Shown here: positions 42,965 to 55,195 of the stretch, in pieces | Numbering within the stretch: position 1 is the first letter of the stretch | Layout of the letters: each line of letters opens with the position of its first letter | Assembly (NCBI RefSeq): GCF_950023065.1 | Contig: NC_088678.1 | Location: 20,946,580 to 21,010,579 of the forward strand | DNA length: 64,000 bases | Direction: 5' to 3' | Source of the DNA: Planococcus citri | Lineage: Eukaryota > Arthropoda > Insecta > Hemiptera > Pseudococcidae | Notes under the pieces: generated by a model | The model's database searches: none | What the model saw: the letters and a program-made list of their open reading frames with translations, nothing else | Told to the model about the DNA's origin: nothing | Position numbers and translations under genes: made by a program

Positions 42965-43045
42965 CTGTTTTTTTTTTTTTTTTGTTTCAGGTAAGTGCAC
43001 ACTTTCGTCACTGGAGTAAGAATATAAACATGATAATGAGTAAGT
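42965..43045 (+). other. Candidate recursive splice site with downstream donor
   Basis: An uninterrupted run of about 16 T, then GTTTCAG ending at 42990, is followed directly by GTAAGTGC. A second donor AATGA/GTAAGT begins at 43040, which would bound a 49-base exon. This is a near-ideal ratchet-point arrangement and parallels the site at 9603. No flanking exons are proven. Confidence 0.45.
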
Positions 43046-43582
43046 TGATCGTCGGTAGCTTATGTTAGGATCGGTTTGGTGGGTGGTTGTAACTTATAGG
43101 GGTTATTTCATTAATTCAAATTTTATCATTAAAGTGTTTAACCTCTTGTAACTGGCTGCTATGTAGCCCTTTAAATTTTATTTCGACGTAAAGTTGAACT
43201 TTATCTGATTGTGAGCCCTGATGTGGATCATTTCATCAATTCGCAAAAAATTTCACATAGAAAATTGTGAGTTGATTTGCCATGTGAGATTCCAATGATC
43301 TCTGCACTAATTTCAATCAAACCCTTTATGATGTAATAAAAGTTCAAAAAATCCATCTGTCGGATTTTCTGTTGAGATCCATTCTTAATCCTTTGACATC
43401 TAAACGTGCTTCTACATAAGTTGGTTGATGGTTAAAAATCCGTATGGGAGGGACATGTAGTGCACACATTTGTTCCAGCAGCTGATCGCATTATCATTGA
43501 ATGGAATTTTCCACCATAATTATCACTTTCTTCTGTTTGTATCCCAAATTCTCTTACATACAAATACAACGTGATTTAGACA

Positions 43583-43948
43583 TTATATTGGTGCAATGAT
43601 CAAGGTAGGTAATCCCATCGTTGCAACAGGGAACTGACCCTTTCTATTAGTGATAAAAATGTAGACTGGGGCACTTTTGTCCGGTTCCAATTGGCAAACG
43701 ATCAACGCACACATACCGCTGACAAATTTCGTCTGTTTCGTATTCGTACAGGTAGCTTTATCACGTGCAAATCGTTTACAACAGGAAATGACATTTTCAT
43801 TGGCATACGTTGACCTTGTTATTGTATACGACGCAGCCAGGACGACTAAGCACCTATAAAATTCACGGGCTTTTGAACTTTCACTCGGAATGTGGATAGG
43901 ATACTTTAAATTATATACCATGGGTGTGCGATTCGAGATGAAAACCAT
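43583..43948 (-). CDS. Unassigned 121-codon ORF
   Basis: The frame runs from ATG 43948 to TAA 43585-43583 in a region of balanced composition. It uses a wide set of codons and has seven cysteines, including VISCCKRFARDKATC. No signal peptide, membrane helix or known domain is apparent, and no splice sites clearly bound it. The plus strand is also open for 60 codons here, so this may simply be a stop-poor unique region. Treat it as a candidate only. Confidence 0.2.
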   Translation of the reverse strand: MVFISNRTPMVYNLKYPIHIPSESSKAREFYRCLVVLAASYTITRSTYANENVISCCKRFARDKATCTNTKQTKFVSGMCALIVCQLEPDKSAPVYIFITNRKGQFPVATMGLPTLIIAPI

Positions 43949-43949
43949 G

Positions 43950-44850
43950 AATTATTGAAGGATTCGTCGCGTGTGTAACGGTTCCATTTTCCTTTTGCAA
44001 AACGTTAGTACCTACGTAAAGTCCTTCTCGATGGGTGAAAAATTTTATAGCTGAGGTGATGGTGGCGTTGGCGATGGTGGCATTTATGCAGTTCAACATA
44101 CCGTAATATGTATAGTGTATAGCCTATGCCTATACACAGGAAGCGATAAATACTAATTTTCGTGTCAGCCGTAAAAAAACAGTGTAACTGTTTCAAATTA
44201 TAATGGAAAGTAAAAGTACTCGTACTTATATCTCTTTACCTACGACTGACGAGTATTTATCTGTATTTTATGTATTTGTGCTTGTGCGCATTGTTAGACG
44301 CGCATCTCGAACAGGTTGCACGAGTACACCTTGCCGAAGCTTGTAGAATAATTCGTCTTCGCGGCGGCGGCGCGGCCGGCGAGTTGCGAGTTGTCATCTT
44401 GTCAAATGTAAGCTAGTATAATCGATCTAATCGGTGGAAATTAGAGCGACTTAATTACTCGCCGTGTACCATGAAAGGCTGCCTTCTCACATGAATTACC
44501 ATGTTGCGTTGTTTGCTGCTCGTATAATTGGTGCTGCAGAGTGCAGACTCTATGGCTCAGGCTAAATCAATCATTGGCGAGATGACCGCGAGATATTTTC
44601 GGTGCAATACTTTCACTAGCTCATTGTAAATCATTTACCTTTACCGATTTACCTATATGGTTACTCGGTCATCTGTTTGTTGTACTTGAGTAGATGCTGT
44701 ATACTTACTTCACGTAGACCTATTATGTGCTTCGATACCTCGTGCCACTTATTATGATTATTAACATTTCTCAACATCCCTTATACTATAATGTCGAGGA
44801 AAAAAATGCTCGATTGAGTTTTAACGGATTGTATGTATTTATTCTATCAT
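43950..44850. promoter_or_regulatory. GC-richer unique block, possible regulatory DNA
   Basis: Around 44340-44620 the sequence is unusually GC-rich (GCGGCGGCGCGGCCGGCGAG) and is followed by TTAATTACTCGCCGTG and other homeodomain-type cores. The style is like the block at 4.75-5.1 kb and the last 100 bases of the window. No gene is visible. Confidence 0.25.
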
Positions 44851-44859
44851 GATTGTTTC

Positions 44860-45570
44860 TGAAACAAAATAAACTGTGATCTGTTACGAGAAAACCAACC
44901 TAGTGTCCAAAACGTAAATTTTACAGGAAGGGCATTCAAAGTTTTGAGTCTATGTATCAGGCGATCTAAAATTTGTAGGTCCGTGAAACTTGCTTCACTT
45001 TTGGCCCCCATGAGTGCCAACATAACCCGATATTTTTTTTCAGAATCATCTCTCATTCAAGGTTGCCAAGTCCAATAATCAAAATTTCCCAAAATCAATT
45101 TTTTTGATTTTTTTTTGAATTTTTCGCCAAAAATTTTGCAAAAACTACCCGAGTATGAATTATTAATGAAGAATAAGTTATTATTATTAAATTTATCACG
45201 TTTCTTAACAAATTTGTTCAAGGTGAAAAGAGTGATTTTTCCAGCTCAAGCCTTACTCAAATTTCAAAATATGCCACAAATCCTCCAAATGTGGGCCGAT
45301 TATTGCAAAAATTTGCATTTCGACTCCCTAGAACATGCATTTCAAGAAAATCAAAAAAAAAATTCAATTTTTACTCTAGTTGCCTTATTTTTTTTGACCT
45401 CAGACTTAGGGTCAAGAGAATCGTTCGCGAACGTTTCAACCCCCACAGTCGGATTCAGCACCCTAAGTACCTACTGCTAATTTCCACCATAAAAAAGATA
45501 TCGATTTCTTGGACACTAAGCTGGTTTTCTCGTGACAGATCACAACTGTTTCTTTTCTATTTTTTTGTTT
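44860..45570. repeat. Inverted-repeat element
   Basis: CTGTGATCTGTTACGAGAAA with ACCAACCTAGTGTCCAA on the left is mirrored by TTGGACACTAAGCTGGTTTT with CTCGTGACAGATCACA on the right, about 45 bases with some mismatches. A 121-codon plus-strand frame lies inside (45115-45480) but has no domain and is AT-biased. It is possibly a degraded DNA transposon. Confidence 0.5.
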
Positions 45571-46799
45571 TCGAAGACTTGAAAGATGACTTCATTGAGT
45601 ACCTATACTGTTTGCATAAATTGTATTTTTCAGCTCTCGATCTTTTGCTCTTTTGATGACATTCGATTTAATGATTCACCTTTTTTCTAAAAGAAAGTGA
45701 AACAAGTGAATCATAGTGGGTATATTTGCCATGGGGAAAATGTCTAGGAAAATTGATGATTCGCGTAATGTTTTTCAGCATTCATCTCCAAAAAGGGCAT
45801 TCATAACGCCATTTTGTGAATTTCGAAACAAATTTTCGATTGCGAATGAAAAATGAAAAAAAAAATTGAAGAAAAATTGAGAATATTTTTTCTCAGGGTG
45901 ACCTAATATTTTACAACTTTTCCTTTCGGTTGATCGAATCATGCTCGAGATGAGAATGAAAGCCAATCACACCTCCCTAATGGGAAAAGGGGAGGGAATG
46001 CGTAACCAGAAGCTGAACATTCTTCTATGTCCATTCAAAAACTGTCGAGTATTTGTAAAAAAATCCGAATGCCTATTCGCTTATTTTTTTAAAAAAAAAC
46101 ATAGGTACCTATTTTCGAATTATTTGGTTGGCAATTGAAATTTTTAATTTTTCATCTTTTTTAGTTTTTGGCAAATTTTCAAAAACATAAATTTGATCCA
46201 TTTTTCAAAATTAGATGAAATAGTGGTGAAAAAACTGATACTTATTTCTTCTGCATCTATTTTCCATCTCTCGAGTTGAATAATGAAGGTTTCGACTTTC
46301 GAGCCATTTTGAAGTATTCAGTAGATTTTTGAATTTTCCAGATTTGGAAAATAAACATAATGAAATGGGCCAAAACGAACTCAAGCACCTTTATGAACTT
46401 ACAGGCTCGGAGCCAGCATAAGAACAGCCGGGGCGCCGCCTTGGCTGGCAAAACGCTTTGCCCTGGCTGGACGAATTCGCAAATTTCTCCTCCTTCCAAC
46501 AAATTTTGAAATCATTTTTCCATTTTTTGCAATTTCGCATTTAAAATAATTGCTCAAGTATTCAAGGTGTTTAACAGGTCCTACTGGTCCTACTAAAGTC
46601 CTGCTTTTTCTCAAAAGTCCTTCTATCTATCTTTTAGTCCTACTAAAGTCCTATTTTTCAACAAGTTTATCCCAAAGTCCTATTTTTTTTCAAAATTTCG
46701 ATTTTCCTTCTTTTTCCGGAATTTTGAACAAATTTTGTAGAAAAGGGATAATTTGTCGACTTTTTTAGATTTTAAATTATTAAGTACACATTTTTGAGA

Positions 46800-47480
46800 C
46801 GTGTTTCCCTTGCTTCGTTCGTGCTATTTGCATCTTTTTTTCTCGCATAGAAAACTTGGGTATTGTTCAAATTCAATAAATGTTCAAAGTTTGATTCAGA
46901 AAAATAAACTCCTCTCTCCATAAAGAAACTTTTTATTTTTACTTCTCAAAACATGATTGAATTTTTGAAATCTTTTGGCCTCGCTTCATTTAGGATTGTT
47001 TTCTTTTTCTTTTTCAAGTTTGAAATTTTTTTTTTTTTTACTAATCATTCGGATTTTTAAAAAATATTTTGAAACAAAAATAATGAACTTCTTCATTATA
47101 ATTATCATACAAGAAAACATCGTTTTCATACCCTTCATAATACTGATTTTCCAGATCTGCGCTCGCTTCGCTCGAATCCGTTTGCTTTTCTTTTTTCGAT
47201 TTTAAATTTTCCGAAAAAATCATCATTTAAATTTCACAATTTTGAAGCAAAATAATAAACTTTGTATAAGTTACTCATCACACACACAAAAAAAAAACGT
47301 TGCTTTATATCTCTCGAAGTACTGATTTTCGGGAGCTTTTGCCCTCGCATCGCTCGGGCCCATTTGCTTTTCTTTTTCAACTTTGAATTTTTCTTTTAAA
47401 AAAAGTCATCATTCGAATACCATCGTTTTTATGCCTCTCGAAATACTGATTTCCAAGAGCTATGAAAGCTTGAATTATTA
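46800..47480 (+). repeat. Third array of the satellite-like ~175-bp unit
   Basis: Four cores lie near 46810, 46980, 47162 and 47343, so the period is about 173-183 bases. Each is followed by TTTGCTTTTCTTTTTC and preceded by the TACTGATTTTC..GAGCTTTT end. This is the clearest tandem copy set of the family in the window. Nothing else is supported from 45570 to 46800. Confidence 0.75.
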
Positions 47481-49800
47481 ACCAAATACAAAATTTGTAC
47501 CCCCCCCCTCCAATCATAAATTTTGGTAAATTTTCATGCCCTGGTTACAATTTTATCTGCCCTGACTGAAAAAAAATCCTGGCTACGGGCCTGAAAACTT
47601 GCAATATTGTCTTGATGTTGTTATCTTTTCGAGTGATTTGGTGGCAAATTTCAAAAATTCCTCCCAAGTATTTTAAAATTGTCTTCGGTGAAAATTTTTG
47701 AAAAAAAAAATTGAAAAATTGATGGTTTATGAAGGCATTAAACTAACAGACCATCAGAGCGGACTTTTTGCTTTTTATTTACGCTTACTGGTTGCTTTTG
47801 AATTGATCAATTTTTTTACCGAAATAGAAAATCAAAGAAATCGATTGATTAAAAAGGCTGATTTTTGAGAAGAAAAACTTGATTTTTGTCAATTTTTGTT
47901 GAATAAAAAATAAAGATGAAACGGAACGATGAAATTGAACATGACTGAAACGAATCGATTTTTGGTGCTTGATTAAGCGATATTCGATCACGACCGATTT
48001 TGGGTATTTCTGACTCAGAAGTTCTCATAAAATTGATTTTTCATTTTATTTTTGTAGTTTTATTGATAGATTTTTAATCATAAGCTATTTTTGCTATTTC
48101 TGATTCAAAAGTGTATTTCAAGGGTCAGAATTCATGTTTCATTGCGAACACGATCGATCACATGGAATCTGAAATCGAAAATGAATGGATTTTTGGGGTT
48201 CGATTTATCGATTCTCGATCATGAAAGATTTCTGATCTGGGAGTCTATTTTCGTGATCAGGAAATTTATTTTTGCCCTAAAATTGATTTTTCATTTTGAA
48301 CATGATCGATTATATGGGAGAATCGATTTTTCGGGGTTCGATTAATTGATTTTTGATCCTGATTCATGATCGATTTTTGAGATTTAGTTGGAATTCTCAA
48401 CTTGTATAGAGGGGTTGTGTGTAATTCAATCAAGTAATTCAATTATCATGTAAAAATTTCCAAGAAGGTTTTTTTTTATGAAAGAATACTTAAATCTCTA
48501 AATGCAGGTTATATATTTTCGAGTTTGGTACCCAAATCATCGCTGAGAATTTATAAAATACTGATCTCTGATTGACTTTGATTAAAATACTGCTTACAAA
48601 TTGTACCTATATTTTTAAAAAAGCAGGGAGGGATTGTAATAGAGGTTTGGGTTTTTTACTTTTTTACCCAAAACTCCAAAAAACTGAATTTTAGTCCATC
48701 AGGTTAACCATAGGGTGGCACTAGTTTCAATTTTTCAATTTTAATCTGTACGAGTATTTATAAGTACGTATCTATTTATTTTTTGAATTTCAAGTTTTTA
48801 AAAAAAATTTTTATCTCACTTTATTGTTTTTCATTTCCAATTTTCGAGCTTCATTGGTCCATTGAAAATGTATTTAATCCTTCAGAAGTCCTGCTTTCGA
48901 TTTCATTCGTATTTTTCTCTCGGGAAATCCTGTTAAAATTTAGTTTTCCATAAAAAATAATGAGAAACGAACCAGTGTGATTCCAAACTTGAACATTTTT
49001 TTCTGCTCGGCATTTTCCATCTCTCCCTCCCTTCCCTCCTAAAATTTTCCATTAATTCGTCTCTGACGTCGGTCCGTATTAGGAATCTACCTACGTCGTA
49101 AACGTAGAAAGTGCAGCAATACGTTAAATTACCATTAGATAATCACATCGGATTCCCCAAGGAAATTTTCATCACCTTTTGCAGGATGTTTTGAAACAAT
49201 ACAATTAAAAAATATCATCGATACGTCGATGGAAGAATATCAAATCACAGTCTGGTGATAAAGTTTGACCCACTTGTACGTGAAGTATATGACACAAAAG
49301 CTGACCTACACTGTGGCTGCGGAATATTGATGACCGCATGAAATCCATCACGTTTGTACTGCGACGACTACGACGACGACGAGAAAAAAATACATATTCG
49401 CCGAAGAACTTTCATTAGTGCTTTCATAGTGTATGGATAGTTAGTTTGATAGATAACGTAGATAGAGAAGAGTGCAGAGCAGAGCAGAGCAAAGGCGGCA
49501 CTTGTTACCTATGCGGTGCGGTAGCATCGTCAGACGACGACGTGTGAAACATCGTATGTTATACGTAGAAAATACTAAACGAATAAATGATCCTATGATA
49601 GTACGATGGGATGATGACGATGCTTGGTTGACGTTTGTGAATCGTAGTACAGTACAGCTTACACGCCTCTCGTAATTCCTGTCACGCATCGTTGTGATTG
49701 TCGCGAGCGTGCTCCGGATTAATCATTATAATAAACACCGAGTGCTCTTCGCCGGACAACGGACGAGTTAATTCAGCAGTTAATCGTTTAACATTCGAAT
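47480..49800. other. Noncoding DNA, GATCGATTTTT-rich then unique
   Basis: Between 47800 and 48380 short ATTTTTGATC and ATCGATTTTT words recur irregularly. From about 49050 the composition is balanced with short AGAGC and GAC runs. No gene is supported. Confidence 0.45.
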
Positions 49801-49809
49801 AATAATTAT

Positions 49810-50322
49810 TTATTCCTCGAATGACGGATGGCAGAGTATCAAGGTCGCTGTTCGATGCTTTATTTTGACCACTTTCACCTCAGCACTCAGATAGGTACCA
49901 GCGCCATCGACATCGACCTTTCTAAATTCTACGATTATTCCGATTTGACCCCGAACTGCATGCCGAATTTTATACACATATTTGACTTTTGCTGTTCCCA
50001 ACGAGATGATTTCCGCTTCTGTAGAAGAAATAGCGCCGGCTGCAGTGGTGGTCCAGTGCATTGCATCGGGTTCATCGTCTCTGCATTGCCAACTTGTATC
50101 GCCGCCGCTGCTGCCGCCGCCGCCGCCGCCTGTCTGTATGCAATTTACGAGATATTCCGGTATGTACGAATGATCTTGACCGATGACCGAAGTAATTGCC
50201 AATAGAGATGGTACTTCCTTGAACACGTGGTTTTTCGAGTATGTGTGTGAAACGTTCGAATATTGGAAAAAGCACATGTTCGAGGCGACCTTGCACCTTA
50301 TACCTGTGCCATGTGAGATCAT
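49810..50322 (-). CDS. Unassigned 170-codon ORF
   Basis: The frame starts at ATG 50322 and stops at 49812-49810. It has balanced codon use, a glycine/serine run encoded by a GCC/GGC trinucleotide repeat, and AISSTEAEIISLG, which recalls the SSTEAE motif of Copia-type RNase H. The rest does not follow that domain, so the resemblance may be chance. The opposite strand is open for 125 codons over the same stretch. It may be an exon, a degenerate Copia piece or stop-poor noncoding DNA. Confidence 0.25.
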   Translation of the reverse strand: MISHGTGIRCKVASNMCFFQYSNVSHTYSKNHVFKEVPSLLAITSVIGQDHSYIPEYLVNCIQTGGGGGGSSGGDTSWQCRDDEPDAMHWTTTAAGAISSTEAEIISLGTAKVKYVYKIRHAVRGQIGIIVEFRKVDVDGAGTYLSAEVKVVKIKHRTATLILCHPSFEE

Positions 50323-51009
50323 TCATCATTATTATCCTAATTTTTATAATCAACATTCTTCTTATTCGTGTGCTTGAGTATTTTGATTAAATGCGTAACG
50401 GTTCATGTGGCACTGTGGCAGTGTGTCAAAAATTACGAGAAAATTTGGAAGCGTCGATGGGTATAAAAGTAGGTCAAATTTTTTCAAGTTCGAGATTTTT
50501 TTTCATAGAATGGAATATTTGCACCTACCTAGACGTATTATAGTTTTGATTTTTAATTAACTTTTTTCCCTAGTGACATGTCAACATGCTAAATTAGTTC
50601 GATTCTATACATGATAACACTTGGAATTGAGTAGTAAAGGCTGTAAACATCCCCCTACCTCTTAACTTGGGGAAAATTTGGGTGGAGGGGATGAAAACAT
50701 GGAATGAAGTTGGCTGGGAAAAGAAAGGGGAATGAAAAAATTTCAAAATACGTTGTCTTGTTATTCATACCTACGCTTAAGTACTTGGTTATAATTTTTT
50801 TCTTTCGTCATTTTCATTGTTGTCCATTCCTTCTTTTGATAGGTTTTTTCCTCGAAGGTTGGCAACTGACACTTTAAAATTCACTCTGAAAAAATATGAC
50901 AATTTTTTGATAGAGGTAGTTGAGACACAGAATTGAACTGACAAGGGAACTACCTGAACCGGCAGAAACGAAAATGAACGAATCAAAGCTAGATCGAAAG
51001 GAGACCACC

Positions 51010-51500
51010 TCAGGACTCCAAATTCAAAATTTCGAGTGCTAAAGTTGATTTCTCGATTTTTGGTGAATTTTTGAAAATTGAAAAATCCGAAAAATTATCA
51101 ATTAATACCAAAAATTGAAAATATTGATGAAAAATGGAATTTTCTCGGGAAGAGGCTCAGATGGTGTCCCTAACTCATTTACGACTATCGAAATTCGTAA
51201 AACCTCAATACCAGTCATTCTGGAGCCTCCAGCGATTTTTTATCATTTCTCCAGAATCTTGAAATTGCTGTGGAACGGCTAAAAATCAACTTTAGCACAA
51301 ATAACTTTATTTGGGGCCTATGCGGGTTGCCTTTAACCATTTTTTGCGGTTGTCGTGAAAATCGGCGTCTGCCGGTTCAGATGTGTATTTTTGGCCACTG
51401 GAAAAAAATGACAAAATTTGAATATTTTAATGGAGGCTCCAGAATGGTCGAAAATGCAGGTTTTACCTATTCGGAACGTCGAAAATAGGTCAGGGCTCGA
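51010..51500. repeat. Dispersed GAGGCTCCAG-family copy
   Basis: The stretch contains the inverse of the CACCAAAAATCGAGAAA flank, then CTGGAGCCTCCAGCGATTTT, then a part with GGAGGCTCCAGAATGG. It is the same family as at 18.0 and 23.3 kb. AT-rich DNA without a gene lies from 50400 to 51000. Confidence 0.5.
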
Positions 51501-51779
51501 TTTCGGATAGGTAGCATCGCAAAAGATGGAATATTCAACATTTTCAAATTTTGTCATTTTTTCCAGTGGTATACACATCTGAACCGGCAGACGCCGATGC
51601 AACAATTTTTTCCCGGTTCGGCTAATCAAAAAAAGTTATAAAAATAATGTTGTATTAGAAAAATCTAAAAACTTCTGAAATTTTGGAAAAAATCAAGCAA
51701 AAGCATTGTGAAAAGTATTGAAACCAACATGTTAAAATCATATAAAAACACAAAAAAGCACATTAAAATCAGTTAAAAA

Positions 51780-52727
51780 TAAGGTACCGGCGGGTTAATA
51801 CACTGGTTTGGGTAATTACACGCCACGACGCTGGTTCTCAAAAAATTGGTACTGTATATTTCCGCAAGATTATTCTTCTGAAATATATTTTTACATCACA
51901 GAACTTTGCTAATGTGGGTATTAGAGTGTGGGAGGCCTTTTTAGAAATTTTATTGGCAATTGAAATTTCAATCTCACATTTTTTCCATTTTTTCAAGCAA
52001 TTTGTTTTGAAAAAAAGTAATTTAAAAAGGATTGGAGAATGTAAATACTGTTTTTGGTACAACATCTGTTTCGATATTTAATACCAATTCTGAATACGTT
52101 GTTAAAATGAATTTCAACTAACATTATTCTGCTTGAATTTATTAATTTTTAAAAAAATAGCATGACGGGTAATAATGCCACATCATTTTTGATGGGTTAT
52201 TTTTATGGGGGGTTTTTGAAAATCAAATTATTGCACCAAAAAGACAAAAAGTACATGTTTCTTGGCCTCACAAATCTATTGGAAGTGGTTTCCAGCCATT
52301 GCGAGCAGTTCTGACACCTTCAGCAAAATTTTAAAGATAACAACAATGACCGTACAAAATTACCCACAATCTTGTTGGAAAGCTGAAATTTTGCACATAG
52401 TACATCATTGACCTCCCAAATTGACCCATTTTCGAGTTTTTAGGCATTTCTGCACATTTTTTTTTAGGAATTTTGGGCCTTTTTTTATAAAAAAAAATTG
52501 TGGCGTAATTACCCACCAAGGTAGGGTAATTCTGCCAATTGAGGTGCCTCGACAAAAGTGTTACTGGTGCTTTGGTCAAATTTTATAAACATTATTCAAC
52601 AGCAGCAAATGAAAACAGATAGATTTCCACTTCTTTTGACGTATTCACTTTAAAAAAAACACTTTGATATGGCTTGACAATTTTAGTTTTAAAAAAATTT
52701 GTGGCATAATTACCCACCGGTACCTTA
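51780..52727. mobile_element. TIR element AGGTACCGG, TAATTACCCACC repeats inside
   Basis: The left end AGGTACCGGCGGGTTAAT and the right end, ending ATTACCCACCGGTACCT, are inverted repeats of about 17 bases; TA flanks both if the palindrome next to it is removed. The motif GTAATTACCCACC-like recurs near the middle (52505). A 1.19-kb palindromic element is inserted at its right tip. No transposase is evident. Confidence 0.6.
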
Positions 52728-53916
52728 TAGCCCAGTCAAATTACGATTTGACCCGGACATAATTGGGATCAAAGTTTTTTTTTGCGAATATTGTCTAGGA
52801 TGGTGTAGTGAACAACATACTAGAAGCCCCCGCCCCTACCCCTAGAGCTAATCCCCCCACAGTGGATCAAAGCCCCCCAAAATCCGTTTTTTGTCAAAAA
52901 ATTACTTTCGAGTAAAATGAGCACTGATTATTTAATCTCTCCTCAAATACCTATCAAATGAGCTATCAACCAACTCTTTAGCCCCAAGGGGGGCGCTACG
53001 ACCCCTCAAAGTGATGTGATTTCAATTTCATGACTTTGGGTCTTGAAACCTGTTCTAATCGATCAAATAAAGTCAAACTTGGGGAATGAGATTACTTTGG
53101 GACCTAAAGTCGACCCCTAGGGTGGGGGAGGGTCAAATTCGAAAATTACGGTAAGGTCATTTTTTTGGAGGGCCATAATATGGTCCCAAATGAATGAAAA
53201 TGGTCCAAAATCATATCATTGGTCAGTACTTCCGTTGTGATCAACATATCCAAATTTCAGCTTCCTAGGTCATTCCCACCCCATTTAAGGCGGAATTAAG
53301 GTGGAAACCCCCTCATTTTACCCCTATTTTCGGTTTTTTTCCTCCTTAAAAGAAGTGGGGATGACTTAGGAAGCTGAAATTTGGATATATTGATCACAAT
53401 GGGAGTACTGACCAATGATATGATTTTGGACCATTTTCATTCATTTGGGACCATATTATGGCCCTCCAAAAAAATGACCTTACCGTAATTTTCGAATTTG
53501 ACCCTCCCCCACCCTAGGGGTCGACTTTAGGTCCCAAAGTAATCTCATTCCCCAAGTTTGACTTTATTTGATCGATTAGAACAGGTTTCAAGACCCAAAG
53601 TCATGAAATTGAAATCACACCACTTTGAGGGGTCGTAGCGCCCCCCTTGGGGCTAAAGAGTTGGTTGATAGCTCATTTGATAGGTATTTGAGGAGAGATT
53701 AAATAATCAGTGCTCATTTTACTCGAAAGTAATTTTTTGACAAAAAACGGATTTTGGGGGGCTTTGATCCACTGTGGGGGGATTAGCTCTAGGGGTAGGG
53801 GCGGGGGCTTCTAGTATGTTGTTCACTACACCATCCTAGACAATATTCGCAAAAAAAAACTTTGATCCCAATTATGTCTGGATTCACCCATTTTTTCCCG
53901 CTATTTGACTGGGCTA
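52728..53916. mobile_element. 1.19-kb near-perfect palindromic element
   Basis: Two arms of about 570 bases are inverted copies of each other with very few differences, meeting near 53300-53345. The ends are TAGCCCAGTCAAAT and ATTTGACTGGGCTA, and TTA flanks both sides (52725-52727 and 53917-53919), which fits a 3-bp PIF/Harbinger-type duplication; a 2-bp AT duplication is also compatible. It is noncoding. The half copy at 8298-9430 is related and also follows TTA. Confidence 0.88.
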
Positions 53917-53919
53917 TTA

Positions 53920-55190
53920 GTAACAGTATCCAATGCTCCAATCACAATAATGGACAAAATTTCTATGTAATGAGATATGAAAGATCGAGACTGAATGATT
54001 TCAATAACATTAAATGATTGATATCATTAGGTAACTGTTAAATAGTGGTCCTCGCTTAATGGAATTGGTTTGTGCCGAGGTACTTTTAATTCTATTAACT
54101 GGGATATTCTAATAAGCGGTCGAATAAAGAAATACAGAAAAACTATGTTTCATTCTATAAACCAGAGAAAGCTGAAGGATAAAAACACACAAAATCTTAT
54201 CACGTTTTGATGTTTTTAGGAGTTGATTTCAGAACTTTTTTGATTGTTTACGTAGTTACATTTTTAGTCTTTTTATATGTTTGAAAACTTTTTTGGACAA
54301 TTTTTATAAAATTTTACAAAAATTTCATCATCTTTTTGGCAATTTTCACTCATTACATATCTTTTCTGTGTTTTTATGCCATTTTAACATGTTTAAAATA
54401 CGTCTTTTTCATTTTGCTGAATTTCTGTGATTTTTTCCAATTTTTGAAGATTAGTCAATTCTAGTAACCGAACTCAATTTTCTTTTCCATTACAATAAGC
54501 ATTAAAATTTACATGTAAGAAGATGCAAACGTTCTGTTCCAACCCATTTCTATTCCATCTAAATAATAATTTACCTCAGATTTCTTTCATTTCTATTTGG
54601 AAATATTGAGATCCAACTCAAATGTTTTTCCTCTGTGGTTTCATAAAGATGCTTAAAATTACACAAAATTCTAGTTTTTAAACTTCTGTTTCAAGCACTT
54701 TGCACCCCACTTCTAGAGTTAAGTATAGTATAGTTATCCTTGATAAGTCACAAGTTTGCGGTTTAGTCACTACTCACAATTTATTGTAATTTTAAGCACA
54801 TTTTTTTTCATTAATGTTTATTGATTAAATATACATAGGTAATACGTATATGCTCAAGCCACCTGAAGTTCATGTAATTCACATTGTTCTTGAAAATATA
54901 TTGTCTAAAAATAATAATTTTCTCTAGTTTTCTTTTATTTTTATTTTGAAATATTGACGTCCATCTCAAATGTTTTTGCTCTGTGGTATCATACTTAGGT
55001 AAACTCAAAGCTGGAGGGATTGGATGGGGGGGGGGGGGTAAAAGAACAATTTTATCTATCTACCTTACATACAATTTTTTTATGAGACAAAAGTATATTC
55101 TGATTTAGGTACTTTCATGAAACCATAAAAATGATATTGTTATGATTTCTGAGGAAATACAGCTTCCCTCACATCAGCATCTGAATTCTT
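53920..55190. other. AT-rich noncoding DNA
   Basis: No gene is supported. There is a T-rich plus-strand island at 54220-54440 and a G13 run near 55026. Confidence 0.5.
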
Positions 55191-55195
55191 CATAA

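Noticed and set aside
49828..50205. Plus-strand 125-codon frame with an alanine run
   Set aside because: The run is a GCC trinucleotide repeat and the frame has no domain; it overlaps an equally open minus-strand frame.
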